From Pseudomonas benzenivorans (GTDB lineage Bacteria > Pseudomonadota > Gammaproteobacteria > Pseudomonadales > Pseudomonadaceae), in assembly GCF_033547155.1 (NCBI RefSeq), contig NZ_CP137892.1, positions 2,914,001-2,978,000 on the forward strand: a stretch of DNA of 64,000 nt. Direction: 5' to 3'. Shown here one piece after another: positions 8,810 through 17,836 of the stretch. Below the pieces are notes generated by a model. It searched no databases. It was not told the DNA's origin and saw only the letters and a program-made list of their open reading frames with translations. Positions within the stretch are counted from its first letter, which is position 1. Every line of letters starts with the position of its first letter. Made by a program: the position numbers and the translations under genes.

Positions 8810-10581
8810 GGTTTGGGCTCCACTGGCTGACTGCTGCCGGCGCGGTGGCGCCAGTGTGCCAGTTCCTCGTCCGACACCGTCTGCGGCACGAAGTCCTGCT
8901 CGATGCCCGGCACGCTGTAGTCATAGGCCCAACGGTGCACCACCGGCAGCTTGGCGCCCCAGTTGCCGTGCACCGGCGGGGTGTCCGGCGTCAGCCATTC
9001 CAGGCTGGTGGCGCCCCAGGGGTTGGCCCCGGCCGGCTTGCCCTTGAACAGGCTCCAGGCCAGGTTGAACAGGAACAGCAGCTGGGCCACGCCGACGGTC
9101 AGGGCCGCCACCGTGATGAAGGCGTTCAGATCCTGGGCCGACTGCGGGATGAACTCGTAGTTCTCGTAGGCGTAATAGCGCCGCGGCATGCCGAGAAAGC
9201 CCAGGTAGTGCATGGGGAAGTAGATGGCGTAGGTGCCGAGGAAGGTGATCCAGAAATGCAGCTTGCCCAGGCGGTCGTCGAGCAGGCGCCCGGTGATCTT
9301 CGGGTACCAGTGGTAGATGGCGCCGAACACCACCAGGATGGGCGCCACGCCCATGACCATATGGAAGTGGGCGACCACGAAATAGGTGTCCGACAGCGGG
9401 ATGTCGACTATGACGTTGCCGAGGAACAGGCCGGTCAGGCCGCCGACCACGAAGGTGAGGATGAAAGCCAGGGCGAACAGCATCGGCACCCGCAGGTGGA
9501 TGTCGCCACGCCACAGCGTCAGCACCCAATTGTAGACCTTGAGCGCGGTGGGCACGGCGATGACCAGGGTGGTGGTGGCGAAGAAGAAGCCGAAATAGGG
9601 GTTCATGCCGCTGACGTACATGTGGTGCGCCCAGACCACGAAACTGAGCACGCCGATCGCCACGATCGCCCAGACCATCATGCGGTAGCCGAAGATGTTC
9701 TTGCGCGCGTGGGTGCTGATCAGGTCGGAGACCAGGCCGAAGGCCGGCAGCGCCACGATGTACACCTCCGGATGGCCGAAGAACCAGAACAGGTGCTGGA
9801 ACAGGATGGGGCTGCCGCCCTCGTGCTCCAGCGGCTGGCCGAGGGAGATGATCGCCGGCATGAAGAAGCTGGTGCCCAGCAGCTTGTCGAACAGCATCAT
9901 CACCGCGCTGACGAACAGCGCCGGGAAGGCCAGCAGGGCGAGGATCGAGGCCATGAAGATGCCCCACACCGACAGCGGCATGCGCAGCAGGGTCATGCCG
10001 TGGGTGCGCGCCTGCAGCACCGTGGTCACGTAGTTGAGGCCGCCCATGGTGGCGGCGACGATGAAGATCGCCAGGGACACCAGCATCAGCACGATGCCCC
10101 ATTCGGTGCCCGGCGAGCCGGCGGTGATGGCCTGGGGCGGATAGAGGGTCCAGCCCGCCCCGGTAGGGCCGCCGGGGACGAAGAAGCTGGCCAGCAGGAC
10201 GATGACCGACAGCAGGTAGAACCAGTAGCTGAGCATGTTGACGTAGGGAAACACCATGTCCCGGGCGCCGACCATCAGGGGGATCAGGTAGTTGCCGAAA
10301 CCGCCGAGAAACAGCGCGGTGAGCAGGTAGATGACCATGATCATGCCGTGCATGGTCATGGCCTGGTAATAGGCGCTGGCGTCCATGAACTCCAGGCTGC
10401 CGGGGAAGCCGATCTGCATGCGCATCAGGCCGGACAGCACCAGGGCGATGAGGCCGACGAAGATCGCCGTCAGCGCATATTGAATGGCGATGACCTTGTG
10501 GTCCTGGCTCCAGATGTAGCGGGTCAGGAAGCTTTGTGGCTCGTGCAGCAGCGCGCTTTCCGCCTGCTCCGCATAGGCCAT
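8806..10581 (-). CDS. ctaD: Cytochrome c oxidase subunit I (haem-copper, A-type)
   Basis: 591 residues, twelve membrane helices. Catalytic subunit that reduces O2 to water and pumps protons. HPEVYI gives the CuB ligand His and the Tyr cross-linked to it; AHHMYVSG has the two further CuB histidines; VAHFHMVMG holds the two haem ligands. The D-channel pattern (Asn in GGFGNYL, Asp in GARDMVFPYVNMLSYW) marks an A-type enzyme. The position that is usually His before DTY is Ser here (LSDTYFVVAHFH). Preceded by subunit II after 48 bp and followed by both subunit III genes. Confidence 0.96.
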   Translation of the reverse strand: MAYAEQAESALLHEPQSFLTRYIWSQDHKVIAIQYALTAIFVGLIALVLSGLMRMQIGFPGSLEFMDASAYYQAMTMHGMIMVIYLLTALFLGGFGNYLIPLMVGARDMVFPYVNMLSYWFYLLSVIVLLASFFVPGGPTGAGWTLYPPQAITAGSPGTEWGIVLMLVSLAIFIVAATMGGLNYVTTVLQARTHGMTLLRMPLSVWGIFMASILALLAFPALFVSAVMMLFDKLLGTSFFMPAIISLGQPLEHEGGSPILFQHLFWFFGHPEVYIVALPAFGLVSDLISTHARKNIFGYRMMVWAIVAIGVLSFVVWAHHMYVSGMNPYFGFFFATTTLVIAVPTALKVYNWVLTLWRGDIHLRVPMLFALAFILTFVVGGLTGLFLGNVIVDIPLSDTYFVVAHFHMVMGVAPILVVFGAIYHWYPKITGRLLDDRLGKLHFWITFLGTYAIYFPMHYLGFLGMPRRYYAYENYEFIPQSAQDLNAFITVAALTVGVAQLLFLFNLAWSLFKGKPAGANPWGATSLEWLTPDTPPVHGNWGAKLPVVHRWAYDYSVPGIEQDFVPQTVSDEELAHWRHRAGSSQPVEPKP

Positions 10582-10629
10582 CGGATCACCCTCCTGGCGA
10601 AGTTCCGGGCGCCCTCCGCTTGCGTGGGA

Positions 10630-12087
10630 CTACGGGCCCGACTCCGCCTTGCCGGCATCGGCATTGCTGTGCGCCTTGGACTTGATCAGCGCGATCAGCG
10701 CCTGCAACTCGTCGTCGCTGGGAGCATAGGCCGGCATGATCGCGGCATAGCCCCTGACGATCTGGCTGTTGGGATTAAGAATAGACTCTTTTAGGTAGGC
10801 CTCATCGACCCGCACCTGGGTGCCGTCGGCCAGGGTCTCGGCCTTGCCGTACAGGCCCAGCCAGCCCGGACCGACCCGCGGGCTGCCGTCGAGGCTGTGG
10901 CAGGCCAGGCAGCCGAGGGACTCGGCCAGCTTCAGGCCCTGCGCCGGCAGATCCTCTGCGCGCGCGGACTCCGCGGCGGGCGCGTCGCTCAGCGACTTGA
11001 TCAGGGCCACCAGGGCGTCCAGCTCGTCCTCCTTGAACGAATAGGCCACCATCACCGGCGGATAGCCCCGGACCATCTTGGCCTTGGGCTCGAGGATCGA
11101 CTCCTTCAGATAGGCTTCGTCGACCTGCACGCTGCTGCCATCGGCCAGGGGTTCGCTGCGACCGTACAGGCCCTGCCAGCTCGGCCCCAGGCTGGGGCTG
11201 CCATCCAGGCTGTGACAGGCCAGGCAGCCGTGACTCTCGGCGAGCAGGCGGCCCTGCTCCAGCAGGTCGTCCCGGCTGGGCCTGGCCGCGCTGGCCAGGG
11301 TCTGGGCGAAGGTCGGCTGGGCGCCGAGCCACTGCTCGAACGCCGCCTGCGGTTCGACGTGCAGATAGCCGCGCATGTTGTAGTGGCCGACGCCGCAGAA
11401 CTCGGCGCAGAGTACTTCGAAGCGGCCGGTCTGGGTCGGGGTGAACCAGAAGTACGACACCATGCCCGGCACCATGTCCATCTTGCTGCGGATCTGCGGG
11501 ACATAGAAGTTGTGCAGCACGTCCTTGGAACGCAGCAGCACCTTGACCGGGCGGCCGAGGGGCAGGCGCACCTCGTTGCTCTTGATCAGTACATCGTCCT
11601 GCCCGGCCGGGTCATCGGGGTCGATCCCCAGGGGGTTGGCGGCGTCGATGAACCTGATGTCCGACTTGCCCAGCCGGCCGTCGTCGCCGGGAAAGCGGAA
11701 GGCCCACTGCCACTGCTGGGCGACCACCTCCAGCTCGTGGGCCTCCTCCGGCACCCGCACGAAATCGTCGTAGACCACCAGGCCCGGGGCCAGCATGCCG
11801 ACTATGCCGACGCTGGTGACGCCGATCAGCCACCATTCGAGCTTCTTGTTCTCCGGTTCATAGGCCGCCCGCCGGCCTGCACGATGACGGAAACGCATGA
11901 CCGCCACCGCCATGAACAGGGTGACGGCGATGAAGAAGACTCCGGTGATGACCAGGGTGATCAGCAGCGTGGTATCGATCGAGCCCCAGTTGGAAGCGGC
12001 CGGGGTCAGATGCCAGGGGCTGAACAGATGAAAGAGCACCGATGCGACGACTATTAGCAGCAAGATAATTGCAATTGCCATGGTCAT
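10630..12087 (-). CDS. ctaC: Cytochrome c oxidase subunit II with two C-terminal cytochrome c domains
   Basis: 485 residues. Two N-terminal membrane helices (about 3-24 and 40-65) anchor a periplasmic cupredoxin domain with the CuA ligands His (SKDVLHNFYVP) and CAEFCGVGHYNM. Two cytochrome c domains follow, each with CLACH (Cys288-His292 and Cys393-His397) and a distal Met region, exactly 105 residues apart and clearly duplicated (both read CLACHSLDGSP and VDEAYLKESIL). Ordinary caa3 subunit II has one c-type haem. Start at 12087 follows AGGA; an in-frame ATG at 12081 is the alternative. First gene of the oxidase operon. Confidence 0.95.
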   Translation of the reverse strand: MTMAIAIILLLIVVASVLFHLFSPWHLTPAASNWGSIDTTLLITLVITGVFFIAVTLFMAVAVMRFRHRAGRRAAYEPENKKLEWWLIGVTSVGIVGMLAPGLVVYDDFVRVPEEAHELEVVAQQWQWAFRFPGDDGRLGKSDIRFIDAANPLGIDPDDPAGQDDVLIKSNEVRLPLGRPVKVLLRSKDVLHNFYVPQIRSKMDMVPGMVSYFWFTPTQTGRFEVLCAEFCGVGHYNMRGYLHVEPQAAFEQWLGAQPTFAQTLASAARPSRDDLLEQGRLLAESHGCLACHSLDGSPSLGPSWQGLYGRSEPLADGSSVQVDEAYLKESILEPKAKMVRGYPPVMVAYSFKEDELDALVALIKSLSDAPAAESARAEDLPAQGLKLAESLGCLACHSLDGSPRVGPGWLGLYGKAETLADGTQVRVDEAYLKESILNPNSQIVRGYAAIMPAYAPSDDELQALIALIKSKAHSNADAGKAESGP

Positions 12088-12286
12088 TTCATCCTGTCTT
12101 CGTTGGCACCTGGCAGGGCAAGTGCGGCCAGATCAACAGCGGCGCGCAATCAATCTCAGTCCGTCCCCCAACGGCGCAGGCAGGCATCGGCACGGCCGGC
12201 GGCAAAGTCAGCGAAAGTATAGTGCACGGCCAGAACGGCCACCCTCGGCCTCGGCGGACGCCGCCAGGACGATGAGACCAGGCGGC

Positions 12287-13468
12287 TCAGGCGATGACTC
12301 TGCTGGCCCGCAGCTCGGCGATCCGCTCGGGCGAACAGCCCAGCTCGCTCAGCACCTGCTCGGTGTGCGCACCGAGGGCCGCGCCGATATGCCGGGGCGC
12401 GGACAAGCCGGCGGAGAACTTCAGCGGGCAGGCGATCTGCCGCTGCGCCGGGGCGCCTTCGCGCGGCACCTCGGCCACCAGGCCGCGGGCGTCGAGCTGG
12501 GGATGCGCGAGGGCCTCGCCCAGACTCAGCACCGGCTCGACGCAGGCATCCAGCTCGGCGAACAGGCGGTTCCACTCGGCCAGGTCGCGCTTCTCGATCT
12601 CGATCTCGATCTCGCGCTTGAGCGCTTGCTGCTCGGCGGGGTCGTTCGACAGCCCGCGCCCGGCCAGCTCGGGGCGGCCGATGGCGGCGCAGAATTGCTG
12701 CATGAACTGCGGTTCCAGGCTGCCCACCGACAGCCAGCGCCCATCGCGGGTGCGGTAGTAGTCGTAGAAGCTGCCGCCGTTGAGCACCTGACTCTCCATG
12801 CCCGGCTCGATGCCGGCGGCCAGATAGCCGGCCCCGGCCATGCCGTGCAGGCTGAAGGCGCAGTCGGTCATGCTCACGTCCACCTGCTGGCCCTGCCCCG
12901 TTACCTGGCGTTGGACCACCGCCGCCAGCAGGCCCACCACCCCGTGCAACGAGCCACCGGCGATATCCGCCAGTTGCACCCCCAGGGGCAGCGGTCCGCT
13001 GTCGCGCCGGCCGGTGTAGCTGGCGATGCCGGACAGCGCCAGGTAGTTGATGTCGTGGCCGGCGCGATCCTTGTAGGGGCCGCTCTGGCCATAGCCGGTG
13101 ATGGAGACATAGATCAGCCGTGGGTTGACCGCCTTGAGTGCCTCATAGCCGACGCCCAGCTTGTCCATGACCCCGGGGCGAAACTGTTCCAGGACGATGT
13201 CGTATTCGCTCACCAGCTGCTTGACCAGCGCCACCGCCTCGGCTCGCTTGAGGTCCAGGGCGATGCTGCGCTTGTTGCGGTTGAGGTAGGCATGGCTGGC
13301 CGAGACGCCGCCATCGTGGGGCGGCAGCAGCCGCACCAGGTCCATGCGGCTGGGCGACTCGACGCGCAGCACCTCCGCGCCCAGGTCGGCCAGCAGCAGC
13401 GAGGCGAAGGGCCCCGGCAGCAGGGTGGAGAAGTCGAGAATCTTCAGGGAGGACAGCGGGCCGTTCAT
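12287..13468 (-). CDS. CaiB/BaiF family CoA-transferase or acyl-CoA racemase
   Basis: 393 residues, class III CoA-transferase fold. Recognised from ILDFSTLLPGPFASLLLADL, then ADVLRVE-type AEVLRVESPSRMD, the NRNKRSIALDLK segment and GHDINYLALSGI, whose Asp lies where class III transferases keep the catalytic Asp that forms the CoA thioester. The sequence is close to alpha-methylacyl-CoA racemases. The start at 13468 is set by AGGAG five bases upstream; the longer open frame adds non-family sequence. The divergent AraC gene at 13651 is the likely regulator. The acyl substrate cannot be assigned. Confidence 0.88.
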   Translation of the reverse strand: MNGPLSSLKILDFSTLLPGPFASLLLADLGAEVLRVESPSRMDLVRLLPPHDGGVSASHAYLNRNKRSIALDLKRAEAVALVKQLVSEYDIVLEQFRPGVMDKLGVGYEALKAVNPRLIYVSITGYGQSGPYKDRAGHDINYLALSGIASYTGRRDSGPLPLGVQLADIAGGSLHGVVGLLAAVVQRQVTGQGQQVDVSMTDCAFSLHGMAGAGYLAAGIEPGMESQVLNGGSFYDYYRTRDGRWLSVGSLEPQFMQQFCAAIGRPELAGRGLSNDPAEQQALKREIEIEIEKRDLAEWNRLFAELDACVEPVLSLGEALAHPQLDARGLVAEVPREGAPAQRQIACPLKFSAGLSAPRHIGAALGAHTEQVLSELGCSPERIAELRASRVIA

Positions 13469-13650
13469 TTCAACTCCTGGTATCGCAGGCGAGGCGCGGC
13501 AGCGCCGAAACTCACTAGGCCCAGGGTAGACGTCGGCACCGCGCGCCTCAATGACGCGAGCGCTCAGCCGCGGTTGACCCATCCGCTCGGCCGGCTTGTC
13601 CTGCCAGGCTGCACCTGCCTACCATCGGCGGCTGGAACAGGAGCCCCGCC

Positions 13651-14649
13651 ATGCGCGAACGCACCATCGCCTGCCACTTCGTCCGCGCCGCCCTGCGGGG
13701 TGCCGCACGTCAAGGCCAGGACTGCCACGCCCTGCTGCGCCAGGCCGGCATCCAAACGGCGCTGCTCGACGAGCCGCGGGCGCGCGTCGCACCCGAGCAG
13801 TTCGCCCGGCTGCTGCAGCTGCTCTGGGAGCAGCTGGACGACGAATACCTGGGCTTCGGCCGCCTGCGCAGCAGACGCGGCACCTTCGCCATGATGTGCC
13901 ACGCGATCATCCACTGCCGCAGCCTGGGCAAGGCCCTGGCGCGTGGCGCGCTGTTCTACGGCCTGTTCCCCGAGGCCCCGGGCATCCGCCTCGAACGCGA
14001 AGGGGATTGGGTACGCCTGAGCGTGGACGACTCCCGCCTGTGGGACCCGGAACATTTTCTGGTCGAGAGCCTGCTGGTGATCTGGCATCGCCTCGGCAGC
14101 TGGCTGATCGGCCAGCGCATCCGCCTGGAAGAGACCAGCTTCGCCTACGCCGAACCGGCCCACGCCGGCGAATACCAGCTGCTGTTTCCCGGCCGCCGAC
14201 GCTTCGGCGCCGCCAGCAGCGGCCTGCTGTTCCATGCCCGCTACCTGGCGATGCCGCTGCTGCAGGACGCGCGCACACTCAAGCAGTTCCTCGAACACTC
14301 GCCGGCCGATCTGCTGGCTCGCCCCGATGGCGGCGACAGCCTGAGCGGGCAGATCCGCCGCCTGCTCGGCCGCGATGGCGCCCGCTGGGCCGACCTGGAA
14401 GGCATCGCCCAGCAGTTGCACATGAGCCCGCAGACCCTGCGCCGCCACCTGCGCGAGGAGGGTTCCAGCTTCCAGCTGCTCAAGGACCAGCTACGCCGTG
14501 ACCTGGCAATCTACCAGCTGGGCCGCGACGAACTGTCGATCCAGCAGATCGCCGAGCAGCTCGGCTTCTCCGAGCCCTCGGCCTTTCACCGCGCATTCAA
14601 GAAGTGGACCGGGCTGACCCCCGGCGCCTACCGCGCCCAGGAGCACTAG
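13651..14649 (+). CDS. AraC family transcriptional regulator
   Basis: 332 residues. The N-terminal 200 residues resemble the arabinose-binding-like domain of OruR/ArgR-type AraC proteins (LLRQAGIQTALLDEPRARV; MMCHAIIHCRSLGKALARG). The C-terminus has two HTH motifs: DLEGIAQQLHMSPQTLRRHL and SIQQIAEQLGFSEPSAFHRA, ending FKKWTGLTPGAYR. It starts 182 bp from, and divergent to, the CoA-transferase gene, which suggests local control of fatty-acid or acyl-CoA metabolism; the ligand is not known. Confidence 0.9.
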   Translation: MRERTIACHFVRAALRGAARQGQDCHALLRQAGIQTALLDEPRARVAPEQFARLLQLLWEQLDDEYLGFGRLRSRRGTFAMMCHAIIHCRSLGKALARGALFYGLFPEAPGIRLEREGDWVRLSVDDSRLWDPEHFLVESLLVIWHRLGSWLIGQRIRLEETSFAYAEPAHAGEYQLLFPGRRRFGAASSGLLFHARYLAMPLLQDARTLKQFLEHSPADLLARPDGGDSLSGQIRRLLGRDGARWADLEGIAQQLHMSPQTLRRHLREEGSSFQLLKDQLRRDLAIYQLGRDELSIQQIAEQLGFSEPSAFHRAFKKWTGLTPGAYRAQEH

Positions 14650-14660
14650 GCGCCGCGCCG

Positions 14661-15845
14661 TTACAAGCGCCGGGCGCGCCAGGCAGCCAACAGGAATAGG
14701 CCGGCCAACACCGCCAGCAACGGCAGCCAGCCGGCATGCTCCCAGACGAATCCGGCGCCGTAGCCGATCAGGCTGGAACCCAGGTAGTAGGCCCCCAGGT
14801 ACAGCGCCGAGGCCTGGGCCTTGGCGCCCCGGGCGCGCTGGCCGACCTGACCGCTGGCCACCGCATGGGCGGCGAAGAAGCCCAGGGTAAACAGCGCCAA
14901 ACCGACCACAGCAGCCGCCAGCCAGGACGTGGCACACAGGGCCACGCCGACCAGCATGATGCCGATGCCCCCCTGCAGCACCTGGCGGGCGCCGAAGCGC
15001 GGCACCAGGCGTCCGGCCCAGCCGGCGCTGAAGATGCCCAGCAGGTAAACGCCGAACAGCAGGCCGATGGCGGTCGGCGACAGGTTGAACGGCGCCGCCG
15101 CCAGGCGGAAGCCCATGTAGTTGAACAGCGCGACGAAGCCGCCCATCAGCAGGAACGCCAGCAGGAACAGGCCACGCAACTCGGCGTTGCCCAGGTGCCG
15201 GGCGAAGTTGCCCAGCAGCCCGCGCAGCGACAACGGATGGGCCTGGAAATGCCGGGAAGGCGGCAGCAGCCAGAGGAACAACGCCAGGGCCAGCAGCCCC
15301 AGCCCGGCGATACCGCCCAGCGCCAGCTGCCAGCCGCCGAGGTCGCTGAGCACCCCGGCGAGCAGACGCCCGAGCAGACCGCCCAGTGCCGTGCCACCGA
15401 TATACAGGCCCATCGCCGCCGGCAACGCCTCGGGATCGAACTCCTCGCCGACATAGGCCATGGCCAGGGCCGGCAGACCGCTCAGGGCCAGGCCCAGCAG
15501 TGCCCGCAGCAGCAGCAGGTAGTCCCAGCTCTCGACCAAGGCGCAGCCGATGCCCAGTACGCTGGCCAGGGCCAGGGCGGCGGCCATCACCGGCTTGCGC
15601 CCCCAGCTCTCGGCCAGGGCCCCGGACACCAGCAGACACGCCGCCAGGCTCAGGGTCGCCAGGGACAGGGCCAGGCTGCTGGCGGCGGCCGACACCGAGA
15701 ACTCGGCGGCCAGCTGCGGCAACAACGGCTGCACGCAGTAGAGCATGGCGAAGGTGGCAAACCCGGCACAGAACAGCGCCAGGGTGGCGCGCCGATAGGC
15801 GCCGGTACCGCGTTGCAGATGCGCGCTGACAGGAGAGGTCGACAT
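14661..15845 (-). CDS. MFS transporter (YnfM/arabinose-efflux type)
   Basis: 394 residues with twelve membrane helices. The first half contains LALSLATLSLAACLLVSGALAESWGRKPVM, i.e. the MFS motif A region (ESWGRKP) between helices 2 and 3; GRLVPRFGARQVL is its counterpart in the second half. Sequence style matches the DHA-type drug-efflux and YnfM group. The start at 15845 follows no strong ribosome-binding site; the longer frame upstream lacks membrane character. Ends 11 bases from the convergent AraC gene. Substrate unknown. Confidence 0.88.
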   Translation of the reverse strand: MSTSPVSAHLQRGTGAYRRATLALFCAGFATFAMLYCVQPLLPQLAAEFSVSAAASSLALSLATLSLAACLLVSGALAESWGRKPVMAAALALASVLGIGCALVESWDYLLLLRALLGLALSGLPALAMAYVGEEFDPEALPAAMGLYIGGTALGGLLGRLLAGVLSDLGGWQLALGGIAGLGLLALALFLWLLPPSRHFQAHPLSLRGLLGNFARHLGNAELRGLFLLAFLLMGGFVALFNYMGFRLAAAPFNLSPTAIGLLFGVYLLGIFSAGWAGRLVPRFGARQVLQGGIGIMLVGVALCATSWLAAAVVGLALFTLGFFAAHAVASGQVGQRARGAKAQASALYLGAYYLGSSLIGYGAGFVWEHAGWLPLLAVLAGLFLLAAWRARRL

Positions 15846-16005
15846 GGGAAGACTCGCTGATCCGGCCTCCAGCAGGCCGCCGCCAAGCCTAGCATGGGCG
15901 CTGGCCCGAGCGGCGCGGCCAACTGGCGCCAGCCCGCCGCGCGCGGATATGGCAGTATCGCTGTACCGACCCGCCACGCGCCTGCCGGTACAAGGAAGAA
16001 GCCGC

Positions 16006-16851
16006 TTGGAAACCCCCGTATTTCTCGCCGTGATGGCCGCCGCCGCGCTGCACGCCGGCTGGAACGCCCTGCTCAAGATCGGCCTCGACCGTTTCCTCAC
16101 GGTCTGCCTGATCCAGATCGCCGCCGGTGCCGTGGCACTCTGTGCCCTGCCCTTCGTGGCCTTGCCCCAGGCGGCGGCCTGGCCCTGGATCGCCCTGTCG
16201 GCCCTGCTGCATGTCGGCTACAACGTGTTCCTGTCGCGTGCCTACCAGTACGGCGACCTGGGCCAGGTCTACCCCCTGTCCCGCGGCAGTTCGCCGCTGA
16301 TCGTCGCCTTGCTGTCGCTGCCGCTCTTGGCCGACAGCCTGCCCCAGGGCCAATGGCTCGGCCTGCTGGTGCTGGTCGCGGGCATCTGGCTGATGGCCCT
16401 GCGCGGCCACCACCCTACGGCTGGACTCAGTGCGCCGATGCTGTTCAGCGCCCTGATGACCGCCGGCTTCATCGCCGGCTACACGCTGTCCGATGCCATC
16501 GGCGCGCGCAACAACCAGGACGCGCTGTCCTACTCGATGTGGCTGTTCGCGGTAAACGGGCTGGTCATGCTCGGCGTGGTCGCAACGAGCCGCGGCCCCG
16601 ACGCCTTCCTGCGCCTGGGGCCGCACTGGCGCGGCGGCCTGGCCGGCGGCGCCCTGTCGCTGGCGGCCTACAGCATCGTCATCTGGGCCATGACCCAGGC
16701 GCCGGTGGCGCTGGTCTCGGCGTTGCGCGAGTCCAGCGTGCTGTTCGCCCTGCTGATCGGCAGCCTGTGGCTCAAGGAAGCCCTGCCCCCCATCCGCCTG
16801 CTCGCCTGCGGTCTGATCCTCGCCGGCGTGCTGGTGATGAAGCTGGCCTGA
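16006..16851 (+). CDS. EamA/DMT-family transporter
   Basis: 281 residues with ten membrane helices in two EamA repeats (first repeat AALHAGWNALLKIGLDRFLT..., second starting near SAPMLFSALMTAGFIAGYT). ALRESSVLFALLIGSLWLKE is the typical end of the second repeat. Start is set at TTG 16006 because AAGGAAG ends seven bases upstream and the family sequence begins at ETPVFLAVMAAAALHAGWN; the upstream open frame is unlike transporters. Divergent from the MFS gene. Substrate unknown; many such proteins export amino acids or metabolites. Confidence 0.85.
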   Translation: METPVFLAVMAAAALHAGWNALLKIGLDRFLTVCLIQIAAGAVALCALPFVALPQAAAWPWIALSALLHVGYNVFLSRAYQYGDLGQVYPLSRGSSPLIVALLSLPLLADSLPQGQWLGLLVLVAGIWLMALRGHHPTAGLSAPMLFSALMTAGFIAGYTLSDAIGARNNQDALSYSMWLFAVNGLVMLGVVATSRGPDAFLRLGPHWRGGLAGGALSLAAYSIVIWAMTQAPVALVSALRESSVLFALLIGSLWLKEALPPIRLLACGLILAGVLVMKLA

Positions 16852-16983
16852 GCGCCGCCGACGCCACGACGGGCAGCCGCGGCCTAAAGGCTTCTGCCGT
16901 CGATTACGGGCGGCGTCCCCGACTCGGCCCGCCGACAAACACCTCGGTCTGCAGGCAGGTCGAGCCCTGTACCTCAACCTGCG

Positions 16984-17640
16984 TTACCGCAGCTCCGCCT
17001 CCAGAGGTTCGACGCTGACCGAGAAGCTACGCACGCGTCCCTGCTCCTCGATCTGGTGCACACCGATACCCGTGACGGTACCCGCGGCGCCGAGTGGGAA
17101 AGTCCCGGCATCCTCGGCCTTGATCTTGAAGTCGCGGTCCGATTCGCAGTCGCAATCCTCGGCTCCGACGAACGGCCCGGGGTTGAAGGTGCCATCGTTG
17201 TGGAAGTGGGCGAACCCGGGATGCGCATTCTCGACGAACTCGTTCTCGTCATCGTCGAGCTTCTCCGTGTTGTCGAACGCCCGTCCCCTGATGCCGCGCA
17301 GCAACTGGTAGTTGTTGTTGAGGCTCAGGTTCCAGGTAATGCGCAGACCGAAGCTGTCCTCCGCGGCCGCCACGGCCTGCACGAAACCTATGTCGATGGG
17401 CTTGGCATTGGCGATGTTCAGCGTCAGATCGAGCGTGCCCTTGTTGCGGCCGATCCCGGCGTTGCCGGTGAAGACGCAATTGCTCACCTGGGCGTCATCG
17501 AAGGTCAGCAGCCAGCCGGTGTCCCGGTTACCGTCCGCCAGTACGCAGGTGCCTGCGCTGGCCGGTCCCGCGTAGAGGCCCGCTCCGGCTATGCCGATTG
17601 CCAGTGGCACCGAGTAGATTTTCAACCAATGAGTAAACAT
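16984..17640 (-). CDS. Secreted protein of unknown function
   Basis: 218 residues. A signal peptide is clear: MFTHWLKIYSVPLAIGIAGA, hydrophobic core to about residue 25, cleavage near PASA-GT (residue 29). The mature part is acidic and rich in Asn, Asp and Gly (NNNYQLLRGIRGRAF; EKLDDDENEFVE; ECDCESDRDFKIKAED written as EDCDCESDRDF), with four cysteines expected to pair in the periplasm. No family recognised. GGAGGAAACC lies just before the ATG. The divergent gene at 17837-18634 is on the same strand and downstream partner of no obvious pathway; it could be the regulator of this gene. Confidence 0.7.
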   Translation of the reverse strand: MFTHWLKIYSVPLAIGIAGAGLYAGPASAGTCVLADGNRDTGWLLTFDDAQVSNCVFTGNAGIGRNKGTLDLTLNIANAKPIDIGFVQAVAAAEDSFGLRITWNLSLNNNYQLLRGIRGRAFDNTEKLDDDENEFVENAHPGFAHFHNDGTFNPGPFVGAEDCDCESDRDFKIKAEDAGTFPLGAAGTVTGIGVHQIEEQGRVRSFSVSVEPLEAELR

Positions 17641-17799
17641 GGTTTCCTCCTTTCTCTTCTCTGTACAAGGCCCCAGACTTCGCGTTCGCGCCCTCCCCGC
17701 TTGGACATAGCCGAAGAACCGCCGAGCCTCTCTACACTGGAAAGGCTCTGCCGACAGCGACCGTCTACGACCGCCGACTGCCCGCTTCCAGTATGGACT

Positions 17800-17815
17800 T
17801 CAGACTAAAGTCTGA
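17800..17815. promoter_or_regulatory. Perfect 16-bp palindrome, possible operator
   Basis: TCAGACTAAAGTCTGA is perfectly symmetric and lies in the 196-bp gap between the receiver-AraC gene end (17837) and the secreted-protein start (17640), 160 bp upstream of the latter. A T-run follows on the plus strand only, so it is not a terminator for the minus-strand gene that ends here. An operator for the neighbouring AraC-type protein is plausible. Confidence 0.4.
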
Positions 17816-17836
17816 TTTTGCTGCCGTTGCAGAACG

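Noticed and set aside
8710..10794. 694-codon plus-strand frame over the oxidase operon
   Set aside because: Antisense to ctaD; its product is full of His, Asp and Gln repeats typical of reverse-complemented membrane-protein codons.
12601..12620. Short repeat of GATCTC units (codons for Glu-Ile) in the CoA-transferase gene
   Set aside because: It encodes EIEIEIE within a conserved gene and is a few codons long; not a regulatory repeat.
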